DNA of 64,000 nucleotides. Source: Bacteroidaceae bacterium. Its GTDB lineage: Bacteria; Bacteroidota; Bacteroidia; Bacteroidales; Bacteroidaceae. The position numbers were made by a program, and so were the translations under genes. The stretch is from assembly GCA_024398755.1 (NCBI GenBank), contig JAKSIQ010000003.1, positions 1 through 64,000 of the forward strand. The letters run 5' to 3'. The notes beneath the pieces were generated by a model that was given only the letters and a program-made list of their open reading frames with translations, did not search any database and was not told the DNA's origin. Each line of letters starts with the position of its first letter. Position 1 is the stretch's first letter. Positions 24,899 through 33,795 of this stretch are shown one piece after another.

Positions 24899-27800
24899 TT
24901 ACATGTTTTTGCCATGACAGTTCTTGAACTTGAGTCCGCTTCCGCAAGGACATGGGTCATTACGTCCCGGAGTCTTGTCAACGCGAATAGGTTCACGGAC
25001 CTGCTGACGTGTGTCGCGGCCTGCTGCAGCACGCTGGTTCGGGTCACTCAAGTCGGCCTTGCTCTCATTGTACTGTCTGCGCTGAGGCTGTTGGGCTGGA
25101 GCCTGGCGCATCTGATTCGGATCCGGCTCTGGAATCTGTCCACGCATGAGGATGGTCACGGTCTGATCATTCAGCTTGTTGACCATATTGTCAAACAGGG
25201 TGACTGATTCAAGTTTGAATATCAGCAACGGATCCTTCTGCTCATAACTTGCATTCTGGACAGACTGTTTCAGTTCGTCAAGTTCACGCAGATTCTCCTT
25301 CCAGCATTCATCAATGGTATGCAGCAGAATAGCCTTCTGGAACGATGTGACCACGCTCTTGCCTTCAGTCTCGTATGCCTCTTTCAGGTTGCACGGAATC
25401 TGATATACGCGACGGCCGTCTGTAACAGGAATAAGAATGTTCTCAAACCTGTCACCCTGCTCTTCGTAAACCTTTTTGATTACAGGAGCGACAATCTGCG
25501 ACATGCGGTCGGTCTTGCGCTTGAAATTGTCCATGGCGGCAGCGAACAGACGGTCACTCATCACATCCGGCTTCATTCCTGAATATTCCTCTTCCGAGAA
25601 AGGAAGTTCTATAGCCAGAATACGCAGCGACTCCATCTGCAGACTTTCATAATCCGCACAGTTCTCAACAGCACCGGCAACACGGTCCCAAATCATATTG
25701 GCGATATCCATGCCTATGCGTTCGCCTATCAGAGCGTGACGACGTTTTTCATAAACGACAGTACGCTGCTTGTTCATCACGTCATCGTATTCAAGCAGAC
25801 GCTTACGTGTACCGAAATGGTTCTCTTCAACCTTCTTCTGAGCCTGTTCAATACGTTTGGTAATGAAACTGTTTTCAATCATTTCGTCTTCCTGCAGGCC
25901 CAGTTTGTCCATGAGCGGAGCAATGCGGTCACTGCCGAACAGGCGCATCAGATTGTCTTCAAGCGAAATGAAGAAGACTGACGAACCGGGGTCACCCTGA
26001 CGGCCGGAACGTCCGCGCAACTGGCGGTCAACACGACGGCTCTCATGACGCTCTGTGCCTATGATGGCAAGACCGCCAGCAGCCTTGACTTCGGGTGAAA
26101 GTTTGATATCAGTACCACGTCCTGCCATATTGGTGGCAATGGTGACTATACTCTTCTGGCCTGCCTTTGCAACAATATCGGCCTCCTTCTGATGCAGTTT
26201 CGCGTTCAGCACGTTGTGCTCTATCTTGCGCATGGTGAGCATGCGGCTCAACTGCTCACTGATTTCGACCGATGTGGTACCTACCAGAACAGGACGGCCG
26301 GCCTTTACCAGTTTCTCTATTTCCTCTATTACAGCCTTGTACTTCTCACGTTTGGTCTTGTATATGCGGTCATTCTGATCAATACGTGCAATCGGACGGT
26401 TGGTAGGAATGACAACCACATCAAGTTTGTAGATATCCCAAAATTCACCGGCTTCTGTCTCTGCAGTACCGGTCATACCGGCAAGCTTGTGATACATGCG
26501 GAAATAGTTCTGCAATGTAATGGTTGCGAAAGTCTGGGTGGCGGCTTCAATATTCACGCGCTCCTTTGCTTCCACAGCCTGATGCAGGCCGTCCGACCAA
26601 CGGCGCCCTTCCATGACACGTCCTGTCTGTTCGTCAACTATCTTGACCTTGCCGTCTTCGGTAACAATGTAGTCAACATCCTTCTCGAACATACAGTATG
26701 CTTTGAGCAACTGGTTGATGGTATGTATTCTGTCGCTCTTGACAGCATAATCAGTAAGCATCTGGTCCTTCTTTTCCAGACGCTCTTCGGGTGTCATGTC
26801 AGTACGGGCCTCAAGTTCAGAAAGCTGGGCGGCAATGTCGGGGAGAACAAAGAATTCAGGATCCTGATTGGTACCGCTCAGAAGTTCAACGCCCTTGTCG
26901 GTAAGATCCACGCTGTTCAGCTTTTCATCAATGACGAAATAAAGCGGTTCGACAGCTTCAGGCATACGCTTGTTCTGAGCCTCCATGTAGATTTCTTCGG
27001 TCTTCTGCATGCCGACCTTGATGCCCGGTTCGCTCAGGAACTTGATGAGAGCCTTGTTCTTTGGAAGAGCCTTGAAACTGCGGAACAGTGACAGGAAACC
27101 TTCAGCTACCTCATCCTGATTCTCAGACTGAACCTTCTTGCGTGCGTCAGCCAGATACTGGGTGGCAAGTCTCTTCTGAGCCTCGTACAGCTGTTCAACC
27201 TGAGGACGCAGCTGTTCGAACATCTGGTCATCGCCCTTCGGCACAGGACCCGATATAATAAGAGGTGTTCTGGCATCGTCAATAAGCACAGAGTCAACCT
27301 CATCGACAATCGCGTAATTGTGACCGCGCTGGACCAGTTCATCGGGGCGGCCGGCCATATTGTCGCGCAAGTAGTCGAAACCGAACTCGTTGTTCGTACC
27401 GAATGTGATGTCGGCACGATATGCGTTGCGGCGTGCTTCTGAATTCGGCTGATGTTTGTCGATGCAGTCAACGCTCAATCCGTGGAACATATAGAGCGGA
27501 CCCATCCATTCAGAGTCACGCTTGGCCAGGTAGTCGTTCACGGTCACAACGTGAACTCCGTTGCCGGTCAGCGCATTCAGGAACACCGGCAGGGTTGCGA
27601 CAAGAGTCTTGCCTTCGCCGGTTGCCATTTCGGCAATCTTACCCTTATGCAGAACCACACCGCCGAACAACTGCACATCATAATGAATCATATTCCAGAC
27701 CGTGTCATTGCCTCCAGCTGTCCAATGGTTGTGCCAGATGGCATTGTCGCCGTCAATTTCCACGAAGTCATGGCGGGTAGCCAGATTGCGGTCAAAATCG

Positions 27801-28195
27801 GTTGCAGTGACAACGACCGTTTCGTTCTGTGCAAAACGTCTGGCCGTTTCCCTGATTATTGCAAACACATCGGGAAGCACCTCGTCAAGCACCACCTCAT
27901 AGCGGTCAAGTACTTCCTTCTCCATTTTGTCTATCTGGTTGAACAACGATTCGCGATCTTCCAGTTCGGTCTCTTCAACCTGAGCCTTAAGTTCTCCAAT
28001 CCTTGTCCTTTCCGGTATTACAAAGTCACGCACCTGCTGTCTGATACGGGCCGATGCCTCGCGCAACTGGTCGGCAGTCATCGGCTCATACTTCGGAGCG
28101 GCCTGTTTGATTTTCTCCACCCACGGACGTATTTCCTTTTCGTCACGCGTAGCCTTGTTTCCGAAGAGTTTTCCAATTATTTCGTTGAAACCCAT
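24899..28195 (-). CDS. secA: Preprotein translocase ATPase SecA
   Basis: Motor ATPase that pushes unfolded preproteins through SecYEG. At 1098 residues it is longer than E. coli SecA (901), as is common in Bacteroidota, with extra sequence within the N-terminal and nucleotide-binding regions (about 55-110 and 325-395). Walker A is [18 protein letters not shown] and the DEAD-like box is [29 protein letters not shown] and [21 protein letters not shown] belong to the second nucleotide-binding fold. The C-terminus ends with a zinc-binding SEC-C motif, [13 protein letters not shown]. The promoter is at 28247. Confidence 0.98.
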   Translation of the reverse strand: MGFNEIIGKLFGNKATRDEKEIRPWVEKIKQAAPKYEPMTADQLREASARIRQQVRDFVIPERTRIGELKAQVEETELEDRESLFNQIDKMEKEVLDRYEVVLDEVLPDVFAIIRETARRFAQNETVVVTATDFDRNLATRHDFVEIDGDNAIWHNHWTAGGNDTVWNMIHYDVQLFGGVVLHKGKIAEMATGEGKTLVATLPVFLNALTGNGVHVVTVNDYLAKRDSEWMGPLYMFHGLSVDCIDKHQPNSEARRNAYRADITFGTNNEFGFDYLRDNMAGRPDELVQRGHNYAIVDEVDSVLIDDARTPLIISGPVPKGDDQMFEQLRPQVEQLYEAQKRLATQYLADARKKVQSENQDEVAEGFLSLFRSFKALPKNKALIKFLSEPGIKVGMQKTEEIYMEAQNKRMPEAVEPLYFVIDEKLNSVDLTDKGVELLSGTNQDPEFFVLPDIAAQLSELEARTDMTPEERLEKKDQMLTDYAVKSDRIHTINQLLKAYCMFEKDVDYIVTEDGKVKIVDEQTGRVMEGRRWSDGLHQAVEAKERVNIEAATQTFATITLQNYFRMYHKLAGMTGTAETEAGEFWDIYKLDVVVIPTNRPIARIDQNDRIYKTKREKYKAVIEEIEKLVKAGRPVLVGTTSVEISEQLSRMLTMRKIEHNVLNAKLHQKEADIVAKAGQKSIVTIATNMAGRGTDIKLSPEVKAAGGLAIIGTERHESRRVDRQLRGRSGRQGDPGSSVFFISLEDNLMRLFGSDRIAPLMDKLGLQEDEMIENSFITKRIEQAQKKVEENHFGTRKRLLEYDDVMNKQRTVVYEKRRHALIGERIGMDIANMIWDRVAGAVENCADYESLQMESLRILAIELPFSEEEYSGMKPDVMSDRLFAAAMDNFKRKTDRMSQIVAPVIKKVYEEQGDRFENILIPVTDGRRVYQIPCNLKEAYETEGKSVVTSFQKAILLHTIDECWKENLRELDELKQSVQNASYEQKDPLLIFKLESVTLFDNMVNKLNDQTVTILMRGQIPEPDPNQMRQAPAQQPQRRQYNESKADLSDPNQRAAAGRDTRQQVREPIRVDKTPGRNDPCPCGSGLKFKNCHGKNM

Positions 28196-28246
28196 ATAAT
28201 GTTTTATGATATTTTACCTGATGGTTACAATTTCTGTACCGAAATG

Positions 28247-28254
28247 CAAAGTTA
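28247..28254 (-). promoter_or_regulatory. -7 promoter element of secA
   Basis: TAACTTTG on the minus strand matches TAnnTTTG, 51 bases upstream of the secA ATG. The expected -33 TTTG is not clear. The promoter diverges from the ilv promoter about 100 bases away. Confidence 0.6.
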
Positions 28255-28334
28255 CAATTTTTTGTCCAATAAAGGCCTATTTTGTAAAAGACTTCTGACA
28301 GAGTGTCATAATGCGTGAAAATGTGCGGAATATC

Positions 28335-28364
28335 TTGTCCTTTATAAAAAATAGAGTAAATTTG
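28335..28364 (+). promoter_or_regulatory. Promoter of the ilv operon
   Basis: TTG at 28335-28337 and TAAATTTG at 28357-28364 are separated by 19 bases, a good match to the Bacteroidota -33/-7 promoter pattern. Predicted transcription starts near 28370, just upstream of the leader peptide ATG at 28388. Confidence 0.7.
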
Positions 28365-28387
28365 CGCTTGAAAAAGCAGGAACAGCA

Positions 28388-28450
28388 ATGACAAGCCATT
28401 CTTCATCAGTCGTATCTGTATACGTGGTGGTTGGAAAACCATCGCGCTGA
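28388..28450 (+). CDS. ilvL: ilv leader peptide (valine-rich)
   Basis: A 20-codon ORF that starts with ATG and ends with TGA at 28448-28450. Its middle reads SVVSVYVVVG: six of 20 codons are Val (codons 8, 9, 11, 13, 14, 15), including three in a row at 28424-28432. It is too short for ordinary gene finding. The Val density, its position between the ilv promoter and an intrinsic terminator, and the overlap of its stop codon with an anti-terminator arm mark it as a regulatory leader peptide that senses charged tRNA-Val. Other branched-chain codons (Ile, Leu) are absent. The symbol follows usage for leader peptides of ilv operons. Confidence 0.8.
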   Translation: MTSHSSSVVSVYVVVGKPSR

Positions 28451-28515
28451 GAGTGGTCTTTCACGGTAAAATAACCTCAGGGCCTCTCTCAGTAATGGGA
28501 AAGGCCCTGATTTTT
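28424..28515 (+). promoter_or_regulatory. Transcription attenuator of the ilv operon
   Basis: Alternative pairings are visible. (a) GGTGGTT (28426-28432, on the Val codons) pairs with AACCATC (28437-28443). (b) CTGAGAG (28447-28453, containing the leader stop) pairs with CTCTCAG (28486-28492) as an anti-terminator. (c) The terminator TCAGGGCC (28477-28484) pairs with GGCCCTGA (28503-28510), followed by TTTTT. Pairs (b) and (c) exclude each other, because one arm of (b) lies in the loop of (c). A ribosome stalled at the Val codons leaves CTGAGAG free for (b), giving read-through; a ribosome reaching the stop covers it, giving termination. This is the classical ribosome-mediated logic, deduced here from sequence alone. 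Confidence 0.8.
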
Positions 28516-28541
28516 GAATAAAAATGCAACATAATATCAAT

Positions 28542-30344
28542 ATGAAGATTCCATTGAGAAGTGATCAGTGCACTACAGGCCGCAGAATGGCGGCAGCCCG
28601 TGCCCTTTGGGTAGCGAACGGAATGAAAAAAGAACAGTTCGGCAAACCGATAATCGCCATTGCCAATTCGTTCACACAGTTCGTACCTGGTCACACCCAC
28701 CTTCATGAAGCAGCTCAGATTGTCAAGGCGGAAATTGAGCGTCTTGGCTGTTACGCAGCCGAGTTTGACACCATTGCAATAGACGACGGCATTGCAATGG
28801 GACACGACGGCATGCTGTACTCGCTGCCGTCACGTGACATCATAGCCGACAGCGTGGAATACATGGTCAACGCCCACAAGGCCGATGCTCTTGTCTGCAT
28901 AAGCAACTGCGACAAGATCACTCCGGGCATGCTTATGGCCACCATGCGCCTGAACATACCGACCGTGTTCGTCAGCGGAGGCCCGATGGAGGCAGGAGAA
29001 TGGAAAGGCCAGCACGTGGACCTTATCGATGCCATGATCAAGGCCGCCGACGACAGTTACTCTGACGAAGACATAAAGACACTTGAAGACAGCGCCTGCC
29101 CAGGTTGCGGCTGCTGTTCAGGCATGTTCACCGCCAATTCCATGAACTGCCTTACCGAAGCCCTCGGATTCGCTCTTCCAGGAAACGGAACTATTCTGGC
29201 TACCCACGCCAACCGCATCCAGCTCATGAAGGATGCCGCCAGACTCATTGTAAAGAACGCGCTGGCATACTACGAAAACGGCGACGACAGTCTTCTTCCT
29301 CTCAGCATAGCAAAGAAGCAGGCATTCGAGAACGCCATGACCCTTGACATTGCCATGGGCGGTTCGACCAACACCGTGCTGCACCTGCTGGCTATTGCCA
29401 CAGAAGCCGGCGTCGATTTCACGATGGATGACATTGACCGCCTGTCGCGCAAGGTTCCATGCCTCTGCAAGGTTGCCCCGAACACCCAGAAGTATCACGT
29501 ACAGGAAGTGGGACGTGCAGGCGGCGTGTTGGGCATAATGCAGCAGCTCAAGAAAGGAGGCCTGCTCAATGCCGGAGCCATGAACGTGACCGGCTCCAGT
29601 TACGGACAGCTGACCGACGAATACGACCTTGAAAAGTCACAGCCTTCAGATGAGGCAAAACGCATATACGCATCGGCCCCGGCAAACAGGTTCTGCAACA
29701 CACTGGGTGCACAGAACTGCATGTATGAGAGCTTTGACACAGACCGTGCCGAAGGCTGCATACGCGACCTGCAGCACGCCTATTCCAAGGACGGCGGTCT
29801 GGCAATTCTCAAGGGCAACATTGCAGTTGACGGCTGCGTCGTAAAGACCGCGGGCGTTGACGAAAAGATATGGAAGTTTTCCGGTCCTGCAAAAGTGTTC
29901 GATTCACAGGAAGACGCTGTTGAAGGAATACTCGGTGGAAAAGTAGTGTCAGGTGACGTTGTCGTCATAACACACGAAGGTCCCAAGGGAGGCCCCGGCA
30001 TGCAGGAAATGCTCTACCCCACCTCGTACATCAAGTCAAAGCACCTTGGCAAGGAATGCGCCCTGATTACAGACGGCCGTTTCAGTGGCGGAACATCGGG
30101 CCTGAGCATAGGACATATCTCACCGGAGGCCGCCAGCGGCGGCGCTGTAGGCAAGATAGTCGATGGAGACATAATTGACATTGACATACCGGCACGCAGC
30201 ATTAACGTACGTCTGAGCGACAGTGAGCTTGAGGCAAGGCCTATGCGTCCGCTTACACGCAAGCGCATAGTTCCCAAGAGCCTCAAGGCATACGCCAACA
30301 TGGTAAGTTCGGCAGACAAAGGTGGAACAAGAATTATCGAATAA
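28542..30344 (+). CDS. ilvD: Dihydroxy-acid dehydratase
   Basis: Iron-sulfur enzyme for the third common step of valine and isoleucine synthesis. 600 residues from the ATG at 28542, chosen because family members begin about 15 residues before [11 protein letters not shown]; an ATG at 28524 is also possible. Cluster cysteines lie in [12 protein letters not shown] and in the segment [28 protein letters not shown] near the C-terminus is the other signature. It is the first structural gene after the attenuator. Its stop lies 4 bases before the ilvB ATG. Confidence 0.97.
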   Translation: MKIPLRSDQCTTGRRMAAARALWVANGMKKEQFGKPIIAIANSFTQFVPGHTHLHEAAQIVKAEIERLGCYAAEFDTIAIDDGIAMGHDGMLYSLPSRDIIADSVEYMVNAHKADALVCISNCDKITPGMLMATMRLNIPTVFVSGGPMEAGEWKGQHVDLIDAMIKAADDSYSDEDIKTLEDSACPGCGCCSGMFTANSMNCLTEALGFALPGNGTILATHANRIQLMKDAARLIVKNALAYYENGDDSLLPLSIAKKQAFENAMTLDIAMGGSTNTVLHLLAIATEAGVDFTMDDIDRLSRKVPCLCKVAPNTQKYHVQEVGRAGGVLGIMQQLKKGGLLNAGAMNVTGSSYGQLTDEYDLEKSQPSDEAKRIYASAPANRFCNTLGAQNCMYESFDTDRAEGCIRDLQHAYSKDGGLAILKGNIAVDGCVVKTAGVDEKIWKFSGPAKVFDSQEDAVEGILGGKVVSGDVVVITHEGPKGGPGMQEMLYPTSYIKSKHLGKECALITDGRFSGGTSGLSIGHISPEAASGGAVGKIVDGDIIDIDIPARSINVRLSDSELEARPMRPLTRKRIVPKSLKAYANMVSSADKGGTRIIE

Positions 30345-30348
30345 GCGA

Positions 30349-32058
30349 ATGGCGAATATTATGACAGGCGCCGAAGCGCTCATACAATCGTTGCTCGACC
30401 AGGGTGTGGACACCACATTCGTATACCCCGGTGGCACAATCATCAAAGTATTTGACGCCCTGTTCTCGCATCGTCCGGATCTCAAGCAGATTCTGACACG
30501 CCACGAGCAGGGTGCCACACACGCGGCACAGGGCTACGCTCGCATATCGGGCAAGACCGGCGTCGCCATTGTGACCAGCGGCCCGGGAGCCACCAACACG
30601 CTGACTGGCATCAGCGACGCAATGCTGGACAGCACACCTATTGTTGTAATTGCAGGCCAGGTGGGAACCGACGCACTCGGCACAGACGCATTCCAGGAAA
30701 TAGACCTGGTAGGCGTAACACAGCCTATCACCAAATGGAGTTATCAGATACGCCGTGCCCAGGATGTTCCATGGGCCGTAGCGCGCGCATTCTACATTGC
30801 CCAGTCCGGACGTCCCGGCCCCGTAGTTCTGGATTTCACCAAGACGGCACAGAACGAGACAATTGACTACAAACCGGAAAAGATTGACTTTATCCGCAGC
30901 TACGTTCCATCGCCGGAGCCCGACATGGAGCAGATAGATGCTGCCGTCAGGCTAATAAACGGCAGCACAAAGCCGCTAGTCCTTGTCGGACACGGAGTTG
31001 AGCTCGGCAATGCCGAAGAGGAGCTGAAGGCTTTCATTGAAAAGGCCGATGCACCCGCCGCCCGCACCCTGCTGGGACTGTCAGCCCTGCCATCGGGCCA
31101 TAGGCTGAACATGGGCATGCTCGGAATGCACGGCAACCTTGCACCGAATGTCATGACGAACCGCTGCGATGTGCTTATTGCCGTCGGCATGCGTTTCGAT
31201 GATCGTGTGACCAGCGACGTGAACTTCTATGCACGTCAGGCAAAGATCATACACCTTGACATTGACAAGTCTGAATTCGGAAAGAATGTCAAGCCCGATG
31301 TCGCCGTACACGGTGACTGCCGCAAGACTCTGGCGCTTATTACTGAACGCATAGACAAGGCCTGCCACAAGGAATGGCTTGACAGTTTCAAGCCTCTTGA
31401 ACATGAGGAGCACGAGAAAGTGATTGAAAACGCCATCCATCCCAAAGACGGACCGCTGCTTATGGGCGAGGTTGTCAATGCCGTAGCAGAACAGGCCCCG
31501 GATAATGCGGTTCTGGTAACCGACGTCGGTTTGAACCAGATGTTCTCCGCACGTTACTTCAAATACAATAGACCAAGAAGCATCATCACCTCAGGAGGTC
31601 TGGGAACCATGGGATTCTCATTGCCCGCAGCCATAGGTGCAACATTCGGAACCGAAGACCGCATGATATTCTCATTCCAGGGTGACGGTGGTTTTCAGAT
31701 GAACATTCAGGAGCTTGGTACAATCATGGAGACCGGTGCTCCAGTCAAGATTGTCATAATGAACAACTCTTTCCTTGGGAATGTAAGGCAGTGGCAGCAG
31801 ATGGTTTGCGACAGCAGATATTCATGCACCCCTATCAAAGACCCCGATTTCGGTCTGATAGCATCAGCCTACTCAGTTCCCTATAGAAGGGTATCCGAAC
31901 GTACCGAACTGACAGAGGCAATACGTGACATGATAGCCGCACCGGGTGCATTCATACTGGAGGCAACGGTAATGGAAGAAGAGAACGTAATGCCTATGAT
32001 TCCGGGACACAAGCCCGTTGACAAGATGATATTTACAATTGACGATGATTGGAAATAA
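30349..32058 (+). CDS. ilvB: Acetolactate synthase large (catalytic) subunit
   Basis: TPP-dependent enzyme joining two pyruvates (or pyruvate and 2-oxobutyrate). 569 residues. TFVYPGG and HEQGATHAAQGYAR are the N-terminal PYR-domain signatures, with the catalytic Glu in HEQ. RFDDRVTSD lies in the central domain, and the TPP/Mg motif is GDGGFQMNIQELGTIMETG with MNN ending it. The start is the ATG at 30349; a GTG start at 30322 overlapping ilvD is open too. The stop TAA overlaps the ilvN ATG (TAATG). Confidence 0.97.
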   Translation: MANIMTGAEALIQSLLDQGVDTTFVYPGGTIIKVFDALFSHRPDLKQILTRHEQGATHAAQGYARISGKTGVAIVTSGPGATNTLTGISDAMLDSTPIVVIAGQVGTDALGTDAFQEIDLVGVTQPITKWSYQIRRAQDVPWAVARAFYIAQSGRPGPVVLDFTKTAQNETIDYKPEKIDFIRSYVPSPEPDMEQIDAAVRLINGSTKPLVLVGHGVELGNAEEELKAFIEKADAPAARTLLGLSALPSGHRLNMGMLGMHGNLAPNVMTNRCDVLIAVGMRFDDRVTSDVNFYARQAKIIHLDIDKSEFGKNVKPDVAVHGDCRKTLALITERIDKACHKEWLDSFKPLEHEEHEKVIENAIHPKDGPLLMGEVVNAVAEQAPDNAVLVTDVGLNQMFSARYFKYNRPRSIITSGGLGTMGFSLPAAIGATFGTEDRMIFSFQGDGGFQMNIQELGTIMETGAPVKIVIMNNSFLGNVRQWQQMVCDSRYSCTPIKDPDFGLIASAYSVPYRRVSERTELTEAIRDMIAAPGAFILEATVMEEENVMPMIPGHKPVDKMIFTIDDDWK

Positions 32059-32609
32059 TGGAAAAGACTCTATACACCCTGATAGTTCACTCAGAAAACA
32101 TTGCCGGCGTGCTGAACCAGATTACCGCTGTGTTCACACGACGCCAGGTCAACATTGAAAGTCTGAATGTGTCGGCATCGTCCATAAAAGGCATACACCG
32201 CTACACCATCACCGCGTGGAGCGACAAAGAGAGCATTGAAAAGATTGTCAATCAGATAGAGAAGAAGGTTGACGTCCTGCAATGCCGATATTTCTCTGAC
32301 GACGAAATCTTCATGCAGGAAGTTGCTCTGTATAAGGTGGTAACATCCGTACTTATGGACAGTCCCGCTATGAACGAGATAATCCGGAAATACGATGCCA
32401 AACTCATTGAAGTGAACCAGACATTCTCTGTTATTGAAAAGACTGGAAACACTACCGACATCATGGCCTTGAACGAAGAGCTTACCGCGCAAGGCGGTCT
32501 GCTTCAATTCGTCAGTTCCGGACGTGTTGCCATTACAAGAGCCCGCATTGAGCATGTAAGTGAATATCTGGAAAAAATTGGCAAAAAATACGGTATCAGA
32601 AATTTATAA
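32058..32609 (+). CDS. ilvN: Acetolactate synthase small (regulatory) subunit
   Basis: 183 residues. An N-terminal ACT domain (about 5-78, LYTLIVHSENIAGVLNQITAVFTRR followed by NIESLNVSAS) binds valine for feedback inhibition, and a C-terminal IlvH-type domain (about 90-180) follows. It associates with IlvB to raise activity and confer Val sensitivity, as known for the family. This allosteric Val control would act alongside the Val-codon attenuator upstream. It starts on the ilvB stop codon; the longer TTG-started frame is unlikely. Confidence 0.94.
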   Translation: MEKTLYTLIVHSENIAGVLNQITAVFTRRQVNIESLNVSASSIKGIHRYTITAWSDKESIEKIVNQIEKKVDVLQCRYFSDDEIFMQEVALYKVVTSVLMDSPAMNEIIRKYDAKLIEVNQTFSVIEKTGNTTDIMALNEELTAQGGLLQFVSSGRVAITRARIEHVSEYLEKIGKKYGIRNL

Positions 32610-32626
32610 CCCAAATATCAATTATT

Positions 32627-33670
32627 ATGGCAAAAATGAATTTTGGCGGTGTCATTGAAGAAGTTATGACACGCGAAGAATTTCCTCTGGAAAAAGCGAG
32701 GGAAGTGTTGAAGAACGAAACAATAGCAGTCATCGGCTATGGTGTACAGGGACCTGGTCAGGCCTGCAACCTGCGTGACAACGGTTTCAACGTTATAGTT
32801 GGCCAGCGTCAGGGCAAGACATACGAAAAGGCCGTCGCTGACGGTTGGGTACCGGGCAAGACCCTGTTCTCAATTGAAGAGGCAGCCCAGAAGGGTACTA
32901 TCATCTGCATGTTGCTTTCAGACGCAGCACAGATGCAGCAGTGGCCTGTCATCAAGCCTTATCTGACAGCCGGCAAGACCCTGTATTTCTCACACGGATT
33001 TGCAATCACATGGAATGACCGCACCGGTGTTGTTCCTCCAAAGGACATTGACGTTATTATGGTTGCTCCTAAGGGTTCAGGTACATCACTCCGTACCATG
33101 TTCCTTGAGGGTCGCGGACTGAACAGTTCATACGCTATCTATCAGGATGCATCAGGCAAGGCTCTTGAAAAGGTTCTGGCCTTCGGTATCGGTATCGGTT
33201 CAGGTTACATGTTCGAAACCACATTCATCCGCGAGGCAACCAGTGACCTTACCGGTGAGCGCGGTTCACTGATGGGTGCCATTCAGGGTCTGCTCCTTGC
33301 ACAGTACGAAGTTCTGCGTGAGAACGGCCACACTCCTTCAGAAGCATTCAACGAAACAGTCGAGGAACTTACACAGTCTCTTATGCCTCTGTTTGCAGCA
33401 AAGGGTATGGACTGGATGTATGCAAACTGCTCAACCACAGCACAGCGCGGTGCTCTTGACTGGATGGTTCCCTTCCACGATGCCATCAAGCCTGTAGTTG
33501 AAAAGCTGTACGCAAGCGTACGCTGCGGTAACGAAGCTCAGATTTCTATCGACGCAAACTCAAAGCCAGACTATCGTGATGGTCTTGAAAAGGAACTCAA
33601 GGCTCTGCGCGAAAGCGAAATGTGGCAGACAGGTGCTGTTGTCCGCAAGCTCCGTCCTGAAAACAACTGA
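32627..33670 (+). CDS. ilvC: Ketol-acid reductoisomerase (class I)
   Basis: NADPH-dependent isomerase/reductase, second step of branched-chain synthesis. 347 residues, class I length. The dinucleotide-binding segment is VIGYGVQGPGQACNLRDNG, followed by VGQRQGKTYEKAV. MVAPKGSG and the helical C-terminal KARI domain with RGSLMGAIQGLLLAQYE and NCSTTAQRGALDWM follow. It lies 17 bases after ilvN and is the last gene of the operon. Codon choice looks more biased (TCA, GGT, AAG rich) than in ilvB, suggesting high expression. Confidence 0.97.
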   Translation: MAKMNFGGVIEEVMTREEFPLEKAREVLKNETIAVIGYGVQGPGQACNLRDNGFNVIVGQRQGKTYEKAVADGWVPGKTLFSIEEAAQKGTIICMLLSDAAQMQQWPVIKPYLTAGKTLYFSHGFAITWNDRTGVVPPKDIDVIMVAPKGSGTSLRTMFLEGRGLNSSYAIYQDASGKALEKVLAFGIGIGSGYMFETTFIREATSDLTGERGSLMGAIQGLLLAQYEVLRENGHTPSEAFNETVEELTQSLMPLFAAKGMDWMYANCSTTAQRGALDWMVPFHDAIKPVVEKLYASVRCGNEAQISIDANSKPDYRDGLEKELKALRESEMWQTGAVVRKLRPENN

Positions 33671-33696
33671 TTACAGATTCATATCTGAATATTGAA

Positions 33697-33730
33697 GAAG
33701 AGGATGACCCAACAGTCATCCTCTTCTTTT
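33697..33730 (+). terminator. Terminator of the ilv operon
   Basis: A perfect 12-bp stem, GAAGAGGATGAC (33697-33708) with GTCATCCTCTTC (33715-33726), has a 6-base loop and ends in TTTT. Its core resembles the terminators at 139 and 17686. Confidence 0.92.
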
Positions 33731-33743
33731 GTATTGCAATAAT

Positions 33744-33782
33744 AATAAGAAAAGGCCTCCTGTTCAGAGGCCTTTTCTTATT
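33744..33782. terminator. Bidirectional terminator between ilvC and ppiD
   Basis: A perfect 16-bp inverted repeat (33744-33759 with 33767-33782) with a 7-base loop; the GGCCTC core is flanked by A/T-rich ends on both sides. It can end ppiD on the minus strand and back up the ilv terminator on the plus strand. Confidence 0.85.
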
Positions 33783-33795
33783 ATGTACATATCAA

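Noticed and set aside
26192..27091. 300-codon open frame opposite secA
   Set aside because: It lies wholly inside secA, whose motifs are unmistakable; the antisense product has no recognisable domain.
27452..28318. 288-codon plus-strand frame covering the secA 5' end and the intergenic region
   Set aside because: It spans the secA start and promoter, resembles no family and would overlap the ilv promoter region.
28441..28520. Possibility that the hairpins upstream of ilvD are a riboswitch or T-box
   Set aside because: There is no T-box sequence or known aptamer pattern; the Val-rich ORF and alternative stems fit leader-peptide attenuation better.
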